Assembly (NCBI GenBank): GCA_027486935.1
Contig: JAIXOF010000059.1
Location: forward strand, 1 to 62,371
From: Cyanobium sp. C1_MAG_00004
GTDB lineage: Bacteria > Cyanobacteriota > Cyanobacteriia > PCC-6307 > Cyanobiaceae
Direction: 5' to 3'
Length of the DNA: 62,371 nt
The notes under the pieces were generated by a model. The model saw nothing but the letters and a program-made list of their open reading frames with translations. It was not told the origin of the DNA and searched no databases. The translations under genes and the position numbers were made by a program. Positions 1 to 7,874 of the stretch are shown here, in pieces. The stretch's first letter is position 1. Each line of letters begins with the position of its first letter.

Positions 1-217
1 ACGGGGCACCCTGCGCAATCTCTTCAAGGGAAGCTCTCTGCAGGGACGCTTTTTCGGCAAGACGGGCACGATCAGCGGAGTGCGATCGATCAGCGGTGTG
101 TTGCAGACCGCAAGCGGCCCCCGTTACGTCAGCACCATCAGCAACGGGGCAGGCAGCCCGAACAGCACCATCGGCGCGGTGTTGAGTGATTCTCTGAACA
201 CCGCGCTCTGTCCCTGA
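1..217 (+). CDS. dacB: D-alanyl-D-alanine carboxypeptidase / endopeptidase (PBP4, peptidase S13), C-terminal fragment
   Basis: Only the last 71 codons are in the window; the frame opens before base 1 and stops with TGA at 215-217. The fragment carries the sequence FFGKTGTISGVRSISG near bases 53-100. The KTG triad in this setting, followed by a G-rich strand, is the third active-site motif of penicillin-binding carboxypeptidases, and the short distance to the C-terminus fits the S13 (DacB/PBP4) family. The enzyme would trim or cleave peptidoglycan peptides in the periplasm. The SxxK and SxN motifs lie outside the window, so the family assignment rests on the KTG region alone. Confidence 0.75.
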   Translation, partial: RGTLRNLFKGSSLQGRFFGKTGTISGVRSISGVLQTASGPRYVSTISNGAGSPNSTIGAVLSDSLNTALCP

Positions 218-224
218 GCCAGCG

Positions 225-1112
225 TCAGCTGGCCAGCTGCCGCAGTTTGCTGGCCACCCGCGCCCGGCGCGAGCCGCCACCTTCGTTCAGAGCTGATGGG
301 CCTGCACCTGATGGGGCTTCAGGGTTCTGAAGCCTGACCAGCTCACGCCGTCCCCCCAGCACCACCTGGCTGAGGTCCCGCAGACGGGTTTCGAGCTCGC
401 CGAGCACCTGCTCGGCGTAGCGGTTGGCACCGTCGACAACGCTGCCGGCTTCCTGGCGGCTGCGGGCCACCAGGGCATCGCACTGTTGCTGGGTCTGCTG
501 GCGGAACTGCAGAGCATCGTTCTGAAGACGCTCGGCCTCGGCCTGACTGGCCTGCTGGACCCGGAGACCTTCCTGCCGGATCTGCTCCAGTTCGGCCATC
601 GCCTGCTGACGGTTGCGGTCGTGCTGTTCGACCAGGAGCCGCTGACGCTCGGCAGCCTCCTGCTCGAGCTGCTGACGTCGTGCTGCGAACTGCTGTTCGA
701 GCTGGGCCAGGCGCATCTGCTGCTCTTGCTCAGCTTGAGCGGCCTGAGAACGGGCCTGCAGCAGCACTTGATCACACTGCTGTCGGGCCTGTTCACGCAT
801 CTCGTGCACCTGGCGCTCAGCCTCCTGGCGGATGCCGGCTGAGTTGATCAGCTGCTCACGCTCGCGCTGGGCTGCCTGCAGGATCTCATCGGCCTGATGG
901 CGAGCCTTGCCGATGAACTCCTCCTTTTGACCCAGCAGATCCCTGGCCAGGGCGAGCTGCGGCGGAATCGCGTCCCGCAGGGCATCGATGACCTCCATGG
1001 CATCGGTCTCGTTGACCAGACGGCCGCCGCTAAAGGGGATGCGGCTGCCATCCAGCACGACTTCCTCGAGCTGATCGAGTTGATCCAGCACGGTGATCTG
1101 CGGATCGGCCAT
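225..1112 (-). CDS. DivIVA/Cdv3-like coiled-coil cell-division protein
   Basis: A 295-residue protein. The N-terminal 60 residues (with the stretch LEEVVLDGSRIPFSGGRLVN) are followed by about 170 residues rich in Q, E, R and A in heptad-like order, typical of a long coiled coil, and then a Ser/Gly-rich tail. I recall the same layout, including the RIP motif in the N-terminal part, in the cyanobacterial DivIVA-like division protein Cdv3, which acts at the septum; this is from memory, not a search. The gene starts one base after the coaD stop, so the two are probably co-transcribed. No membrane segment is visible. It could also be read as a generic ATP-synthase-b-like coiled coil, so the division role is an inference. 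Confidence 0.6.
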   Translation of the reverse strand: MADPQITVLDQLDQLEEVVLDGSRIPFSGGRLVNETDAMEVIDALRDAIPPQLALARDLLGQKEEFIGKARHQADEILQAAQREREQLINSAGIRQEAERQVHEMREQARQQCDQVLLQARSQAAQAEQEQQMRLAQLEQQFAARRQQLEQEAAERQRLLVEQHDRNRQQAMAELEQIRQEGLRVQQASQAEAERLQNDALQFRQQTQQQCDALVARSRQEAGSVVDGANRYAEQVLGELETRLRDLSQVVLGGRRELVRLQNPEAPSGAGPSALNEGGGSRRARVASKLRQLAS

Positions 1113-1113
1113 C

Positions 1114-1605
1114 TCAGGTTCCTGGGGATGTCCGATTTAAGAGCCTGGCCAGGTCGGATGCCACTCCCGTGGGGACCATGTGACGAACATCACCACCGAA
1201 GCGCGCCACCTCCTTGACCACCGAACTGCTCAAAAAACTGTGCTGGGTGGCGGTGGCCAGGAACACCGTCTCGATGGCCGGGTCCAGGCTCTTGTTGGTG
1301 TGCGCGATCTGCAGCTCGAATTCGAAATCGCTGAGGGCCCGCAGACCCCGCAGAATCACCTGGGCCTGGCAGTGACGGGCGTACTGAACCGTCAATCCAT
1401 CAAAGCTGCCCACCTCCACATTGGGCAGGTGAACGGTGGCCGCGCCGATCTGGTCCAGGCGGGTCGCGAGGCTGAAGGCCGGCGTTTTGCTGGGGTTCTG
1501 CAAGACGGCCACCACCACCTGATCAAACAGGGCGCTGGCCCGCTCGATCAGATCCAGGTGCCCCAGGGTCAGGGGATCGAAGCTGCCGGGGTAGAGCGCG
1601 CGCAT
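1114..1605 (-). CDS. coaD: Phosphopantetheine adenylyltransferase
   Basis: A 163-residue cytoplasmic enzyme of coenzyme A synthesis that transfers AMP from ATP to 4'-phosphopantetheine. The nucleotidyltransferase signature is clear: [10 protein letters not shown] near residues 7-16 (the HxGH-type T/HxGH motif), the substrate-binding stretch [14 protein letters not shown] in the middle, and the C-terminal SSSVVKEVA motif. Length matches the family (about 160 residues). The ATG at 1603-1605 is the natural start because the signature begins only four residues after it. The Cdv3-like gene follows immediately on the same strand. Confidence 0.95.
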   Translation of the reverse strand: MRALYPGSFDPLTLGHLDLIERASALFDQVVVAVLQNPSKTPAFSLATRLDQIGAATVHLPNVEVGSFDGLTVQYARHCQAQVILRGLRALSDFEFELQIAHTNKSLDPAIETVFLATATQHSFLSSSVVKEVARFGGDVRHMVPTGVASDLARLLNRTSPGT

Positions 1606-1665
1606 GGGCTGAGCCTATGGCTGCGGGGTTGCAGTTCCTAGAGTCGGGCCAGTGCCAGACCTGTC

Positions 1666-2148
1666 ATGACCCTGAACGCCGACGCCAAGAAAACCCTGCT
1701 GCGCAAGATCCCCCACGGCGTCTTCATCTGCGGTGTGGCCGAAGGCGATGAAGTCAACGGCTTCACCGCCAGCTGGGTGACCCAGGGGTCGTTCGAGCCG
1801 CCGTTGGTGGTGATGGCCGTGCGCAGTGACAGCACCAGCAACGGCATCATCCAGCGAACCGGTCGCTTCTCCCTGAACGTGCTCAAGGCGGATCAGAAAG
1901 AGCTGGCGGCCGTGTTCTTCAAGCCCCAGAAGGCGATCGGCGGTCGCTTTGACGCGGCTCCCTTCAGCCTGGGTGAGCTGGGTCTGCCGATTCTCGATGG
2001 CGCCATCGGTGCCGTCGAATGTGAGCTGGTGGGCCAGGTGGCCGCCGGCGACCACACCGTCTTTGTGGGTGAGGTGAAGACCGCGACCCTGCATGCCGAT
2101 GGCCCCGCGCTTGAGCTCTCCAGCACCGGCTGGCAGTACGGCGGTTGA
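1666..2148 (+). CDS. Flavin reductase-like FMN-binding protein
   Basis: A 160-residue single-domain protein of the flavin-reductase-like (split-barrel) family, also found as the C-terminal module of cyanobacterial flavodiiron proteins. Diagnostic stretches are the N-terminal [23 protein letters not shown] (FMN-binding loop), the [15 protein letters not shown] core, and FVGEV near the C-terminus. It probably binds FMN and reduces it, or an attached acceptor, with NAD(P)H in the cytoplasm; the partner is not evident. Its TGA overlaps the TTG start of uvrC, which suggests coupled translation. The start is divergent from coaD, with 60 bp between them. Confidence 0.85.
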   Translation: MTLNADAKKTLLRKIPHGVFICGVAEGDEVNGFTASWVTQGSFEPPLVVMAVRSDSTSNGIIQRTGRFSLNVLKADQKELAAVFFKPQKAIGGRFDAAPFSLGELGLPILDGAIGAVECELVGQVAAGDHTVFVGEVKTATLHADGPALELSSTGWQYGG

Positions 2149-4148
2149 GCCAAACCCCGCTGCTGCTCGAGCCCACCCGGCTCAAGGCAAGGCTGGCCGA
2201 GATCCCCAGCGAGCCGGGTTGTTACCTGATGCGCGATGGGGAGGACAGGGTCCTCTACATCGGCAAGGCCAAGGTGCTGCGCAACCGTGTGCGCAGCTAC
2301 TTCCAGAGCGGCAGCGGTCACGGCCATAGCCCGCGCATCCGCTTGATGGTGCGGCAGGTCTGCGAGATCGAGTTCATCGTCACCGACTCCGAAGCCGAAG
2401 CGCTGGCCCTGGAGTCGAACCTGATCAAACAGAACCAGCCGCACTTCAATGTGCTGCTCAAGGACGACAAAAAATACCCCTACCTCTGCATCACCTGGAG
2501 CGAGGCCTATCCGCGGATCTTCATCACGCGCCGGCGCCGGTTCCGATCGCCCCTGGATCGCTTTTATGGCCCGTACGTGGATGTGGGCCTGCTGCGCCGC
2601 ACCCTGGGCCTGGTGAAGCGGGTGTTTCCGCTGCGGCAAAGGCCCCAGCCTCTGTACAAGGACCGCACCTGCCTCAACTACGACATTGGGCGCTGCCCGG
2701 GGGTCTGCCAGCAGAAGATCACCTCCGAGGCGTATCACCAGACGCTGCGACAGGTGGCGATGGTGTTCCAGGGGCGCAACGACGAGCTGATCGATCTGCT
2801 CAACGGGCAGATGGAGCGCTATGCCGAACGCCTGGACTTTGAAAGCGCGGCCCGCGTGCGCGACCAGATCCAGGGGCTGGACACCCTGACTGCCGACCAG
2901 AAGATGAGCATTGGCGACAGTTCGGTCAGCCGCGATGTGCTCGCGATGGCCAGCAATGGCCGGGTGGCGGCAGTCCAGCTGTTTCAGATGCGGGCCGGCA
3001 AGCTGGTGGGCCGTCTCGGTTACATGGCCGATGCGGTGGTCCCAGCCGACACTGCGGATTCCAGCACCGATCTGGGGCGCATCCTGCAGACCGTGATCGA
3101 AGAGCACTACAGCCAGGTCGAGGGAGTTGAGATCCCCCCCGAGCTGGTGCTGCAGCACCCGTTGCCCCAACAGGCCCTGATCGCTGACTGGCTGGGCGAG
3201 CAGCGGGGCCGCAAGGTGCGCCTGCTGGTGCCCCAGCGGCAGCAAAAGGCCGATCTGATCGAGCTGGTGGTACGCAATGCCAGCTATGAGCTCGAACGGG
3301 CCCAGCGCAGCAGTGAACAGAACCTTCTGGCCACCGAAGACCTGGCCCAGCTGCTGGACCTGCCGGTGCCGCCGCGACGGATCGAGGGATACGACATCAG
3401 CCACATCCAGGGCAGTGATGCCGTGGCCTCACAGGTGGTGTTCATCGACGGTCTGCCGGCCAAGCAGCACTACCGCAAATACAAGATCCAGAGCAGCACG
3501 ATCCGCTCGGGTCATTCCGACGATTTCATGGCCATGGCCGAAATCATGCGGCGCCGTTTTCGCCGCTGGTCCCAGGCCAAGGCCGACGGTGCCGATCTGG
3601 CCGCACTGCGCCGTGGTTCTGACAGTGCCCTGCACACCGGCGGCATGGGCGACTGGCCCGATGTGGTGATGATCGACGGTGGCAAGGGCCAGCTCTCCGC
3701 TGTGATGGAGGCCCTGCGGGAGCTTGACCTGCACGAGGAGCTGGTGGTCTGCTCCCTCGCCAAACAGCGCGAAGAGGTGTTCCTGCCGGGGGCCAGGGAA
3801 CCCCTCGACAGTGAACCCGAGCAGCTGGGGGTGCAGCTGCTGCGGCGCCTGCGCGATGAGGCCCACCGCTTTGCGGTGAGCTTCCACCGCCAGCAGCGGG
3901 GCGAGCGCATGAAGCGCTCACGCCTGTCCGACATTCCGGGGCTGGGACCCCGCCGGGTCAAAGAGCTGCTGGCCCACTTTCGCTCGATCGACGCGATCCA
4001 GCTGGCCACCGTTGAGCAGATCGGTGCGGCGCCCGGCATGGGCCCGGCCCTGGCCCGTGCGGTGTGGGACTACTTCCATCCGCAGGCCGAGCAGCCCGGC
4101 TCAGCGATCGAGCATGAGGATGGGCTGTTGGCCGATCTGGCTTCGTGA
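2145..4148 (+). CDS. uvrC: UvrABC excinuclease subunit C
   Basis: A 667-residue nucleotide-excision-repair nuclease that cuts on both sides of a UvrB-marked lesion. Visible modules: GIY-YIG nuclease near residues 20-100 ([20 protein letters not shown]), a UVR motif around residues 215-250 that contacts UvrB, the RNase H-like second nuclease domain ([19 protein letters not shown] and MIDGGKGQL), and a C-terminal helix-hairpin-helix pair ([23 protein letters not shown]). It is somewhat longer than the roughly 610 residues of E. coli UvrC. The start is TTG at 2145, overlapping the stop of the flavin reductase; the ORF ends in an overlap with the next gene. Confidence 0.97.
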   Translation: MSQTPLLLEPTRLKARLAEIPSEPGCYLMRDGEDRVLYIGKAKVLRNRVRSYFQSGSGHGHSPRIRLMVRQVCEIEFIVTDSEAEALALESNLIKQNQPHFNVLLKDDKKYPYLCITWSEAYPRIFITRRRRFRSPLDRFYGPYVDVGLLRRTLGLVKRVFPLRQRPQPLYKDRTCLNYDIGRCPGVCQQKITSEAYHQTLRQVAMVFQGRNDELIDLLNGQMERYAERLDFESAARVRDQIQGLDTLTADQKMSIGDSSVSRDVLAMASNGRVAAVQLFQMRAGKLVGRLGYMADAVVPADTADSSTDLGRILQTVIEEHYSQVEGVEIPPELVLQHPLPQQALIADWLGEQRGRKVRLLVPQRQQKADLIELVVRNASYELERAQRSSEQNLLATEDLAQLLDLPVPPRRIEGYDISHIQGSDAVASQVVFIDGLPAKQHYRKYKIQSSTIRSGHSDDFMAMAEIMRRRFRRWSQAKADGADLAALRRGSDSALHTGGMGDWPDVVMIDGGKGQLSAVMEALRELDLHEELVVCSLAKQREEVFLPGAREPLDSEPEQLGVQLLRRLRDEAHRFAVSFHRQQRGERMKRSRLSDIPGLGPRRVKELLAHFRSIDAIQLATVEQIGAAPGMGPALARAVWDYFHPQAEQPGSAIEHEDGLLADLAS

Positions 4149-4468
4149 TGCGCCACCTGTTGCAGAAGCTTCGAATCCTGCTGGTGGCGGCCGGTCTGAC
4201 GGGCCTGATGCTGGGCGGCGCTATGGCTCCGGCGGCGGCCTCTCCGGGCATCTGTGTCGGTCCTGTCTGCGGTGACGGGTTTGAGCGCAGCGGCACTTAC
4301 CCCTGGCTGTTGCGGCTGCGGGTGGTTGACCAACAGGGACGGCATGAACGGTTGGCCATCGACTGCCGCAGTGGTGTTCTGACTCCGCTCGCCGGCCCCG
4401 TTGAGCGGGGTTATGCCCAGGCCGTGGCCCAACGGGCCTGTCGCTTCACCCTTGAGGCAGCGGCATGA
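4148..4468 (+). CDS. Small secreted protein of unknown function with four cysteines
   Basis: A 106-residue protein. The N-terminus is a clear signal peptide: basic residues, then a hydrophobic stretch ending in an AAASP cleavage region near residue 30. The mature part has four cysteines (C-x4-C just after cleavage, one in DCRSG, one in RACRF), which suggests two disulfides in the periplasm or lumen. ATG at 4148 shares a base with the uvrC TGA; GTG at 4145 is an alternative start. The stop overlaps the photolyase ATG (ATGA), so it sits inside a translationally coupled run of uvrC and photolyase. I do not recognise the family. Confidence 0.7.
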   Translation: MRHLLQKLRILLVAAGLTGLMLGGAMAPAAASPGICVGPVCGDGFERSGTYPWLLRLRVVDQQGRHERLAIDCRSGVLTPLAGPVERGYAQAVAQRACRFTLEAAA

Positions 4469-6021
4469 GCCCTGGGGTCTGGGTGCTGGGTGACCAGTTG
4501 TCCCTGCAGCAGGCCGCGCTGGTGGCACTGGAAACGCGACTGGGTGCCTCCCAGGCCCGCAGCCTCTGCCGGGTGCTGTTGATCGAGTGCACCGGAGTGT
4601 TGCGATGGCGCGCCTACCACCGCCAGAAGCTGGTGTTGGTCTGGAGTGCCATGCGCCATTTTGCCGCCGAACTCGAGGCGGCGGGCTGGCAGGTCGATTA
4701 CCACCAGGCCGGCAGTTTTTCTGAAGCGCTGCTGTCCTGGCTGGCTGTGCACAGCATCAGCGAGCTGCATTTGATGGAGCCGGCTGAGCGCCCCTTTCGC
4801 GAGGCCATCGACCAGCTGGGGACCAGGGCCGGCACCCCGCCCCTGGTCTGGCACCCCTCCAACGCCTTTCTGTGGAGCCGTGAAGCCTTTGCTGCCTGGG
4901 CCAGGGCCTACAAACAGCTGCGGATGGAGCTGTTTTACCGCGAGGGTCGGCGGCGGCTTGACGTACTCATGGACCCAGACGGCCAACCGATGGGCGGCCA
5001 GTGGAACTACGACCACGACAACCGCAAGGCTCCCCCCAAAGGGCTGAACGGTCCGTCGCCCCTGTGGTTCGAGGCCGATGCAATTACCCGGGCTGTGATC
5101 GACAAGGTCAAGGGCCTGCCAGACCTGCCGGGCGATCTTGAGCCGTTCGGCTGGGCCGTCACCCGACAGCAGGCCCTGGCCGTGCTCGAGCACTTCATCG
5201 ACACCCGTCTCGATGGCTTTGGCCCGTATCAGGACGCCATGGTTAGCGGTCAGCCCACCCTCTGGCACGCCCTGCTCTCGCCCTACCTGAACCTGGGACT
5301 GCTCCATCCCCTGGAGGTGATCCGCCGCCTCGAGCAAGCCGGCCTGGAACGCAACACCCCGCTGGCCAGCCTCGAGGGCGTGATCCGGCAGATCCTCGGT
5401 TGGCGCGAGTACACCCATGGGCTCTATTGGTGGTTCGGCGCTAACTACAGCAAGCGCAACCATTTCGGCGCCACCACGCCGTTGCCCCCCTGGCTTGAAC
5501 AGCTGAACAACAGCGGCATGGCCTGCATGGACACGGTGCTGAGCGAGATCAGGGCCTCGGGCTATGCCCACCACATCCAGAGGCTGATGGTGCTGGCCAA
5601 TTACGGACTGCTGAGCGGGCTGGACCCCCAGGCGTTGACGGCCTGGTTTCACCGCATGTTTATCGACGGGTACGACTGGGTGATGCAGACCAATGTGATC
5701 GGCATGGGGTTGTTCGCCGACGGGGGGCTGCTGGCCAGCAAGCCCTATGCCGCCAGCGGCGCCTACATCAACCGCATGAGCGGGTACTGCAAGGGGTGTC
5801 GCTACAACGTCAAAGCCCGCAGCGGCGAGGAAGCCTGTCCGTTCAACGGCCTTTACTGGGATTTCCTGGCGCGTCACCAGGAGCAGCTGCGACGCAATCC
5901 ACGCATGGCGCTGGTGATGAAGCAGCTTGAGAAAATGGCCCCCGGCGAGCTCGGGGCCATTCGCGCCCAGGCGCAGGCCCATCGGGACGCCAACGGGGCC
6001 GGGCTGGGGGATGGCCCTTAG
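4465..6021 (+). CDS. Iron-sulfur cryptochrome/photolyase, (6-4) photolyase type (FeS-BCP, PhrB family)
   Basis: A 518-residue flavoprotein of the photolyase-related group (N-terminal lobe starting GVWVLGDQLS, helical FAD domain with GWREYTHGLYWWFG and MACMDTVLSEIRASGYAHHI). The group uses light to repair (6-4) photoproducts in DNA. Four cysteines, C354, C442, C445 and C458, occur with the spacing 88/3/13. This is the same spacing as the 4Fe-4S ligands of Agrobacterium PhrB (C350, C438, C441, C454), so the cluster site is intact. The ATG at 4465 overlaps the preceding stop. Partner genes are uvrC upstream and hemJ downstream. A sensory rather than repair role cannot be excluded from sequence. 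Confidence 0.93.
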   Translation: MSPGVWVLGDQLSLQQAALVALETRLGASQARSLCRVLLIECTGVLRWRAYHRQKLVLVWSAMRHFAAELEAAGWQVDYHQAGSFSEALLSWLAVHSISELHLMEPAERPFREAIDQLGTRAGTPPLVWHPSNAFLWSREAFAAWARAYKQLRMELFYREGRRRLDVLMDPDGQPMGGQWNYDHDNRKAPPKGLNGPSPLWFEADAITRAVIDKVKGLPDLPGDLEPFGWAVTRQQALAVLEHFIDTRLDGFGPYQDAMVSGQPTLWHALLSPYLNLGLLHPLEVIRRLEQAGLERNTPLASLEGVIRQILGWREYTHGLYWWFGANYSKRNHFGATTPLPPWLEQLNNSGMACMDTVLSEIRASGYAHHIQRLMVLANYGLLSGLDPQALTAWFHRMFIDGYDWVMQTNVIGMGLFADGGLLASKPYAASGAYINRMSGYCKGCRYNVKARSGEEACPFNGLYWDFLARHQEQLRRNPRMALVMKQLEKMAPGELGAIRAQAQAHRDANGAGLGDGP

Positions 6022-6044
6022 CCTGCGTGGGCCGATTCCACCCC

Positions 6045-6659
6045 ATGACCCTGGCCATGATGCCGGCCCTGACCTGGCCTCCCGAGGCTTACCTGTGGTT
6101 CAAGACGCTGCACATCGTCGGCGTGGTGGTCTGGTTCGCCGGGCTCTTTTACCTGGTGCGGCTGTTCATCTACCACCGTGAGGCCGAGGATCTCGAGCCG
6201 TCGCTACGGCAGGCTTTCCAGCAGCAGTACGCCCTGATGGAGCGTCGACTGGCCAACATCATCACCACCCCCGGCATGGTGGTCGCGGTGGTCTGTGCCG
6301 CCGGCCTCCTGAGCGTGAATCCGGCCTGGCTCCAGCAAGGCTGGATGCACGCCAAGCTCGGCTTTGTGGCCGCTTTGCTGGTGTACCACTGGTTCTGCTA
6401 TCGCCTCATGGGCCAACTGCAGCAGGGTCAGTGCCGATGGAGTGGACGCCAGCTGCGGGCCCTCAACGAACTGCCAACGCTGCTGCTGGTGATCGTCGTG
6501 ATGCTGGTGGTGTTCAAAAATCAGTTTCCGACAGGGGCGGCTACCTGGTTCATCGTCGGTTTGGTGGTGTTCATGGCCGCCTCGATTCAGTTCTATGCCC
6601 GTTGGCGTCGGCTGCGAGCCGAGCGAGAGGCGACTGCAACGGCCGGAATCGGGTCATGA
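6045..6659 (+). CDS. hemJ: Protoporphyrinogen IX oxidase, HemJ type
   Basis: A 204-residue integral membrane protein with about four hydrophobic spans (WFKTLHIVGVVVWFAGLFYL first). It matches the HemJ/UPF0093 family, which oxidises protoporphyrinogen IX in the common haem and chlorophyll pathway of most cyanobacteria. The conserved histidine is His23 in TLHIVG, and the conserved lysine sits in WMHAKLG; the loop NIITTPGM is also typical. The ATG at 6045 is preferred; a GTG at 6027 would add six residues. It begins 23 bp after the photolyase stop and ends in an ATGA overlap with the PHP gene. Confidence 0.92.
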   Translation: MTLAMMPALTWPPEAYLWFKTLHIVGVVVWFAGLFYLVRLFIYHREAEDLEPSLRQAFQQQYALMERRLANIITTPGMVVAVVCAAGLLSVNPAWLQQGWMHAKLGFVAALLVYHWFCYRLMGQLQQGQCRWSGRQLRALNELPTLLLVIVVMLVVFKNQFPTGAATWFIVGLVVFMAASIQFYARWRRLRAEREATATAGIGS

Positions 6660-7315
6660 GCAGGCGCTCCGCCCACCCGCTGGAACCGGTGCTGCGGGCG
6701 GTCACCCCCGGCTGCTGCCCGAGGCGACTCAACTTTCATTGCCACACAGTGTTCAGTGATGGCAGCCTCAAGCCCGAGGATCTGGCCGAACAGGCCGTGA
6801 CCATCGGTCTCGAACACCTGGCGGTGACGGATCACCACAGCACGGCTGCCTATGCCCCGGCCGCCGCCTGGTTGACCCGGGCCGCAGCCCAGGGACACAC
6901 CGTTCCGCAACTGTGGCGTGGCGTTGAAATCAGCGCCCTGCTGGACGGTTGTCTGGTCCACGTCCTGGCCCTGGGGTTTGCTGAGCACCATCCCAGCCTG
7001 GAGCCGTACCTGCAGGGCAACAGCCAGGTTGGAACTGCACTAAGGGCCGAAGCCGTGCTCGCGGCGATTCATGAGGCCGAGGGCCTGGCCGTGTTGGCCC
7101 ATCCCGCCCGCTACCGGTTGCCGTTCAAGCGCTTGATCGCATCAGCGGCAGCACTGGGCTTTGACGGAGCCGAAGCCTGGTACGACTACACGATGGGGCC
7201 TCGCTGGCAGCCAACGGATCTGGTCTGTGGGTCCATCGCCAGGGATCTGGCCAATCGTGGCCTTTTGATGAGTTGTGGGACCGATACCCATGGCCTTGAT
7301 CTCTGCGGCCGCTAG
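6656..7315 (+). CDS. PHP-domain metal-dependent phosphoesterase
   Basis: A 219-residue protein with the motifs of the PHP superfamily: NFHCHTVFSDG near residues 27-37, TDHHS near 60, a central Glu in GVEISA, AHPARY near 145 and GTDTHG close to the C-terminus. These residues bind two or three metal ions that hydrolyse phosphoesters, for example nucleoside 3',5'-bisphosphates or small signalling phosphates; the substrate cannot be read from sequence. A longer in-frame start far upstream would overlap hemJ by over 200 bp, so the ATG at 6656, overlapping the hemJ stop by four bases, is chosen. Confidence 0.85.
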   Translation: MSRRSAHPLEPVLRAVTPGCCPRRLNFHCHTVFSDGSLKPEDLAEQAVTIGLEHLAVTDHHSTAAYAPAAAWLTRAAAQGHTVPQLWRGVEISALLDGCLVHVLALGFAEHHPSLEPYLQGNSQVGTALRAEAVLAAIHEAEGLAVLAHPARYRLPFKRLIASAAALGFDGAEAWYDYTMGPRWQPTDLVCGSIARDLANRGLLMSCGTDTHGLDLCGR

Positions 7316-7343
7316 GGTTTAGCGAGCATTTCCCGCCTCGCCG

Positions 7344-7874
7344 ATGGGTCTGTTCGATCGTCTGCTCGGTTCCAAGGCAGCCGCCAATGCTGCTGAGGCC
7401 AACGCTTCCAAAAAGCCGGACAACACGTTTTTTCTTGAGCCTGAGGCCTCCAGCAGCCTGGGGGACGTGTCGTTCATGAAGCGCTCCAACACGATCCGCC
7501 GCACTTTCCCCGGGACCGCCGACAACCCGGGCACCAAGGAGATGGTCGCCGAAGTGGCCTCGATGGAGGCCCGCCTCGACAAGGTCAGCGAAGGGTTGCC
7601 GGGTGGCGACACGGTCGAGCAGGAGATCAACCTGACCGGTGGTGTGCCCAAGCCCGTCAAGAAGACCTTCGCTCAGCAGCTGAGCCAGGCCGAACTGGAG
7701 CAGCGCATGAAGGGCTCCGCCGTTGGCGTCAATGTCATCGGCGGTCCAGCAGCCATCAAAAAGGACAAGGAAGAGCAGGCAGCCACCCAGAACCAGCCCC
7801 AGATCACCCAGCAGGGGGCCAAACCCGGCGCCATCGATCCGTTCAAGGCGATGGCCAAGGATCTGCGCTCCTGA
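7344..7874 (+). CDS. Conserved cyanobacterial protein of unknown function
   Basis: A 176-residue soluble, charged, low-complexity protein starting MGLFDRLLGSKAAANAAEA. There is an Ala/Lys-rich N-terminus, a central part with SFMKRSNTIRRTFPGT, and a Gln-rich tail ending in DPFKAMAKDLRS. The amphipathic N-terminal helix followed by disordered sequence suggests a peripheral membrane or scaffold protein, but that is a guess. The clean ATG, codon usage like its neighbours and isolation between the PHP gene and cobN support a real gene. Its stop (7872-7874) directly abuts the stop of the convergent cobN gene. Confidence 0.75.
   Translation: MGLFDRLLGSKAAANAAEANASKKPDNTFFLEPEASSSLGDVSFMKRSNTIRRTFPGTADNPGTKEMVAEVASMEARLDKVSEGLPGGDTVEQEINLTGGVPKPVKKTFAQQLSQAELEQRMKGSAVGVNVIGGPAAIKKDKEEQAATQNQPQITQQGAKPGAIDPFKAMAKDLRS

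Noticed and set aside
1893-3404. 503-residue open frame on the minus strand
   Set aside because: It lies opposite the flavin reductase and uvrC genes, has a low-complexity His/Gln/Leu-rich translation and no family features; typical shadow frame in GC-rich DNA.
4411-5982. 523-residue open frame on the minus strand
   Set aside because: Exactly antisense to the photolyase gene, which has clear family motifs; shadow frame.
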